Part shown: piece by piece, positions 61,861 to 64,000 of the stretch
How positions within the stretch are numbered: the first letter of the stretch is position 1
Layout of the letters: the number at the start of each line of letters is the position of its first letter
Translations under genes and position numbers: made by a program
Notes under the pieces: generated by a model
Databases searched by the model: none
What the model saw: the letters and a program-made list of their open reading frames with translations, nothing else
What the model was told of the DNA's origin: nothing
Source: an uncultured Christensenellaceae bacterium
GTDB lineage: Bacteria > Bacillota > Clostridia > Christensenellales > UBA3700
Length of the DNA: 64,000 nucleotides
Direction of reading: 5' to 3'
Assembly: GCA_944381325.1 (NCBI GenBank)
Contig: CALWKS010000002.1
Span: 357,734 to 421,733, forward strand

Positions 61861-62955
61861 ATGAAAAAGAAAATTTTTTTGCTCGCCGTTACAGCAGTTT
61901 TGACGCTTACGTTGGGCATTTTCGCCGCCTGCGGCGGAAACGGCGACGACAATAAGGGCAAAGCGGAAGAATATAAGATCACCGCGCAAAACGGAACCGA
62001 TTACACGGTTTCCGCTCCCGAAAAGGCAAAAGAGGGCGACACGGTGACCGTGACGGTCAAGATAACAGACGAACTCAAAACGGTTAAAGAAGTCAAGGCA
62101 AACGACACCGCCTGCACCGCAGGTTCGGAAGGGAAATATACCTTTACTATGCCTGCTGCAAATGTGACCGTTACCGTTACCACAGGCTTTATTCAAGAGG
62201 AAAGATTGAGCGATGCCGAACTTTCCTGGCGGGCAAACGCACCGAAGCAAATAGCCAAAGCAAAAGAAGGCGACGAATCTTGGGCAAACCAACGTATTTA
62301 TTTCGACTTTTCTGAAGATATGAATCTCGGCAACGGCGAAAATACCGTAACCGTCACTTCTCTCAACCCCGAAATTATTCCGCAAGACGCTCTCAGTTTT
62401 TCCCTTCATAGTTCCAATATGGGTTCTATGGTAGATTACGGTTCAATAGAAATAAATCTCGGCAAGGTAGCTTTGGGGACCGCTTATATTGCCGTCCACG
62501 CAGAAACCACCAGTGTGACACGGATCGACGCAACGGTTATCAAAAAAGTAGAAGTTGTGAATTACGGTGAAATCGAAGTCGAAATATGGAAAGAAACGCT
62601 TCAATTCGATTTGTCCTCTGCCTTCGACAGCCTTGAACAAGAATACTTAGACGACCTGACGATACAGGTTTATGACTCAGATTATCAGTACGGAACAGAA
62701 TCTCTTACAAAACAATATGAAGTTACCTCTGAGTCAATGGAAATCGAAATAGACTATGTTCCCGGACATCAGTTCAATGTTTCAGTATACTATCACCAAG
62801 ACCCTGATTGGCCTAATATAACGGAAATTCCTCTGCTCGATACTTACTCCGGCGGTTCAAGCGTAACGGGTTTCGATATGGTCTTTGTTGACGGTATTTT
62901 GACCTGCAAACTTCCTGACGGTACCATAAAATTAACTTCCGGATCTATTAAATGA
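61861..62955 (+). CDS. Surface lipoprotein with bacterial repeat (Flg_new-type) domain
   Basis: 364 residues, GGGAGG before ATG. Lipoprotein signal MKKKIFLLAVTAVLTLTL ending G-I-F-A-A-C-G. Residues 35-105 form a beta-rich repeat: YTVSAPEKAKEGDTVTV, KEVKANDTACTAG, YTFTMPAANVTVTV, the pattern of extracellular bacterial repeat domains. The remaining 250 residues show no recognised domain and are acidic. It sits between two damaged serine recombinases that face the other way, so it may be cargo of a former mobile element. The function is unknown. Confidence 0.78.
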   Translation: MKKKIFLLAVTAVLTLTLGIFAACGGNGDDNKGKAEEYKITAQNGTDYTVSAPEKAKEGDTVTVTVKITDELKTVKEVKANDTACTAGSEGKYTFTMPAANVTVTVTTGFIQEERLSDAELSWRANAPKQIAKAKEGDESWANQRIYFDFSEDMNLGNGENTVTVTSLNPEIIPQDALSFSLHSSNMGSMVDYGSIEINLGKVALGTAYIAVHAETTSVTRIDATVIKKVEVVNYGEIEVEIWKETLQFDLSSAFDSLEQEYLDDLTIQVYDSDYQYGTESLTKQYEVTSESMEIEIDYVPGHQFNVSVYYHQDPDWPNITEIPLLDTYSGGSSVTGFDMVFVDGILTCKLPDGTIKLTSGSIK

Positions 62956-62982
62956 AATTTTAAGTCATACAAAATCGTTTCA

Positions 62983-63018
62983 CCCCCGCCGCGCAACCGC
63001 GCGGCGGGGGTTCTCTGA
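62983..63018 (+). terminator. Terminator of the lipoprotein gene
   Basis: Twelve-bp GC-only stem CCCCCGCCGCGC / GCGCGGCGGGGG with loop AACC, followed by TTCTC. The T run is weak but the stem is very strong. Confidence 0.65.
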
Positions 63019-63056
63019 AAACGGCTTATGCTTTTTAAACCTTAATTTTGATAAGA

Positions 63057-63938
63057 TTACGGCTTTATGCTTTCATTGAATTTGGCGGCTTTATTTATTT
63101 TGTATTGTCCATTTGCGTAGATTACATTATGACGTAACAGAAAGTCAACTTCGAGGCTTTTCTTGCCGTACCGGTTTTCGTTTACTTTTTTGCGAACTTT
63201 CTCGAAGATCTCTGTGGGTACGATCTGAGGGTAGATGTTGTCAAAGACTTCGCCGTTGAATCTGTAAATGCCGGAATAGCGTTCGTTTTTGAGTATTTTG
63301 TAGATCGTATTCTGAACGAACGGTTTGCCGTAATAGAAAATACCCTTTGCAGAAAGATCTGCAATTATGTCCTTGACGAAAACTCCTGCCGAGTATTGGC
63401 TATAAATATATCTGACAACATCTGCGTGTTCGGGAACGATTACTGCTTTTTTGTTTACGTTCTTGTAGCCGTACGGTATTATGCCGCCTGTCAGATTGCC
63501 TTTTCTTCTGCTTTCGTTGTTTCCTCGTCTTATCTTTTGGGATAGTTCTGCAGAATAATATTCAGCATAGCCTTCGAGCATGCTTTCAAAGATAATGCCT
63601 TCAGGGGTGTCGGGCACAAATTCCGTTGCAGACACTACTTTTATTCCGTTGTCTTTCAACGTCTTTTTGTGCATAGCCATTTCGTACTTGTTACGAGAGA
63701 AACGGTCGAGTTTGTAAACTATGACCGCGCTCCATTGCTTCTTATAGCTGTCCTTGATCATCTTCTGAAAGGCGACCCTGTTGTCGGTCGTGCCCGTAAC
63801 GGCTCTGTCGATATAGGTATCGACGATCAGATAATTGTTCTTTTTTGCATACTCGTTACACACTCTGAGCTGACCTTCGATAGATTGCTCGGTCTGTGCG
63901 TCCGACGAGTATCTTGCGTAGATAACTGCACTTTGCAT
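63057..63938 (-). CDS. Large serine recombinase, C-terminally truncated
   Basis: 293 residues, AAGGAGA before ATG. Resolvase domain: YARYSSDAQTEQSIEGQ with the nucleophile serine, TGTTDNRVAFQKM, and KLDRFSRNKYE with the catalytic arginines. The recombinase domain follows (about 150-260). The zinc ribbon and coiled coil expected after VDFLLRH are absent; instead 20 unrelated residues lead to a stop. Full proteins are about 500 residues, so DNA-site selection should be impaired. Same strand and family as the fragment at 60652-61584. It probably comes from a decayed integrative element. Confidence 0.85.
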   Translation of the reverse strand: MQSAVIYARYSSDAQTEQSIEGQLRVCNEYAKKNNYLIVDTYIDRAVTGTTDNRVAFQKMIKDSYKKQWSAVIVYKLDRFSRNKYEMAMHKKTLKDNGIKVVSATEFVPDTPEGIIFESMLEGYAEYYSAELSQKIRRGNNESRRKGNLTGGIIPYGYKNVNKKAVIVPEHADVVRYIYSQYSAGVFVKDIIADLSAKGIFYYGKPFVQNTIYKILKNERYSGIYRFNGEVFDNIYPQIVPTEIFEKVRKKVNENRYGKKSLEVDFLLRHNVIYANGQYKINKAAKFNESIKP

Positions 63939-64000
63939 AAGCTAAATCTCCTTTTTATGTAATTGTTTTGTCTTTCGACGGAAGCGACGACAAACGGGAA

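Noticed and set aside
60652..63938. One serine recombinase gene split by insertion of the lipoprotein gene
   Set aside because: Both pieces contain the recombinase domain, so they overlap in family position and cannot be two halves of one gene.

Overview
The window looks like the replication-origin neighbourhood of a Bacillota (Firmicutes), class Clostridia, chromosome, probably an uncultured gut-type lineage. The basis is: gene content (rpmH-rnpA-yidD-yidC-jag, mnmE/mnmG/rsmG, parB, dnaA/dnaN/recF, gyrB/gyrA, whiA, a TRAP/MtrB homologue, a YyaC sporulation-type protein), strong AGGAGG Shine-Dalgarno sites, sigma-A promoters very often with an extended -10 (TGnTATAAT), AT-rich intergenic DNA and standard stop usage. 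No rRNA, tRNA or CRISPR array was seen.

Layout. 0-2 kb: 3' part of an FtsX-type ABC permease. 2.2-5 kb: rpmH operon. 5-13 kb: MORN-repeat protein, divergent mnmE / mnmG-rsmG, a tandem-TIR protein, parB, metallophosphoesterase. 13.2-13.7 kb: decayed LRR lipoprotein. 14-17.9 kb: recF-dnaA-dnaN transcribed leftward, with a DnaA-box cluster (putative oriC) between dnaA and dnaN. 17.9-18.7 kb: gene-free stretch holding a 295-bp element bounded by perfect inverted repeats, a GC-rich foldable block and an attenuator-like leader. 18.7-24.8 kb: CNNM/CorC transporter, gyrB, gyrA. 25-36.8 kb: membrane protein, acetyltransferase, acyltransferase/DUF6320/ROK operon, CvpA, YyaC, FtsH, FMN riboswitch with RibU-type ECF component, YitT. 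37-46 kb: murB-PHP-whiA-dnaE, then TRAP-pfkA and a PPi-type phosphofructokinase. 46-52 kb: Zn alcohol dehydrogenase, DUF1349, and a leftward amino-sugar/ester operon (GH20-like, nagA, esterase, AAC(6')-like GNAT). 52.4-56.5 kb: MarR-controlled heterodimeric ABC exporter. 56.6-64 kb: accessory tail of lipoproteins, an XRE-TM regulator, frameshifted or small genes and two damaged large serine recombinases, suggesting a decayed mobile element.

The origin is rearranged: recF lies upstream of dnaA, dnaN is last, mnmE is inverted, and the rpmH-to-parB block points toward the putative oriC. Several genes (recF, dnaA, murB, the acyltransferase) have a -10 box only 6-9 nt before an ATG without a Shine-Dalgarno, suggesting leaderless mRNAs. 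The items most worth a second look are the inverted-repeat element at 17905-18199, the tandem TIR protein beside parB, the TRAP homologue lacking one RNA-contact lysine, the GH20-like protein without the catalytic glutamate, and the tandem palindromic MarR operator.
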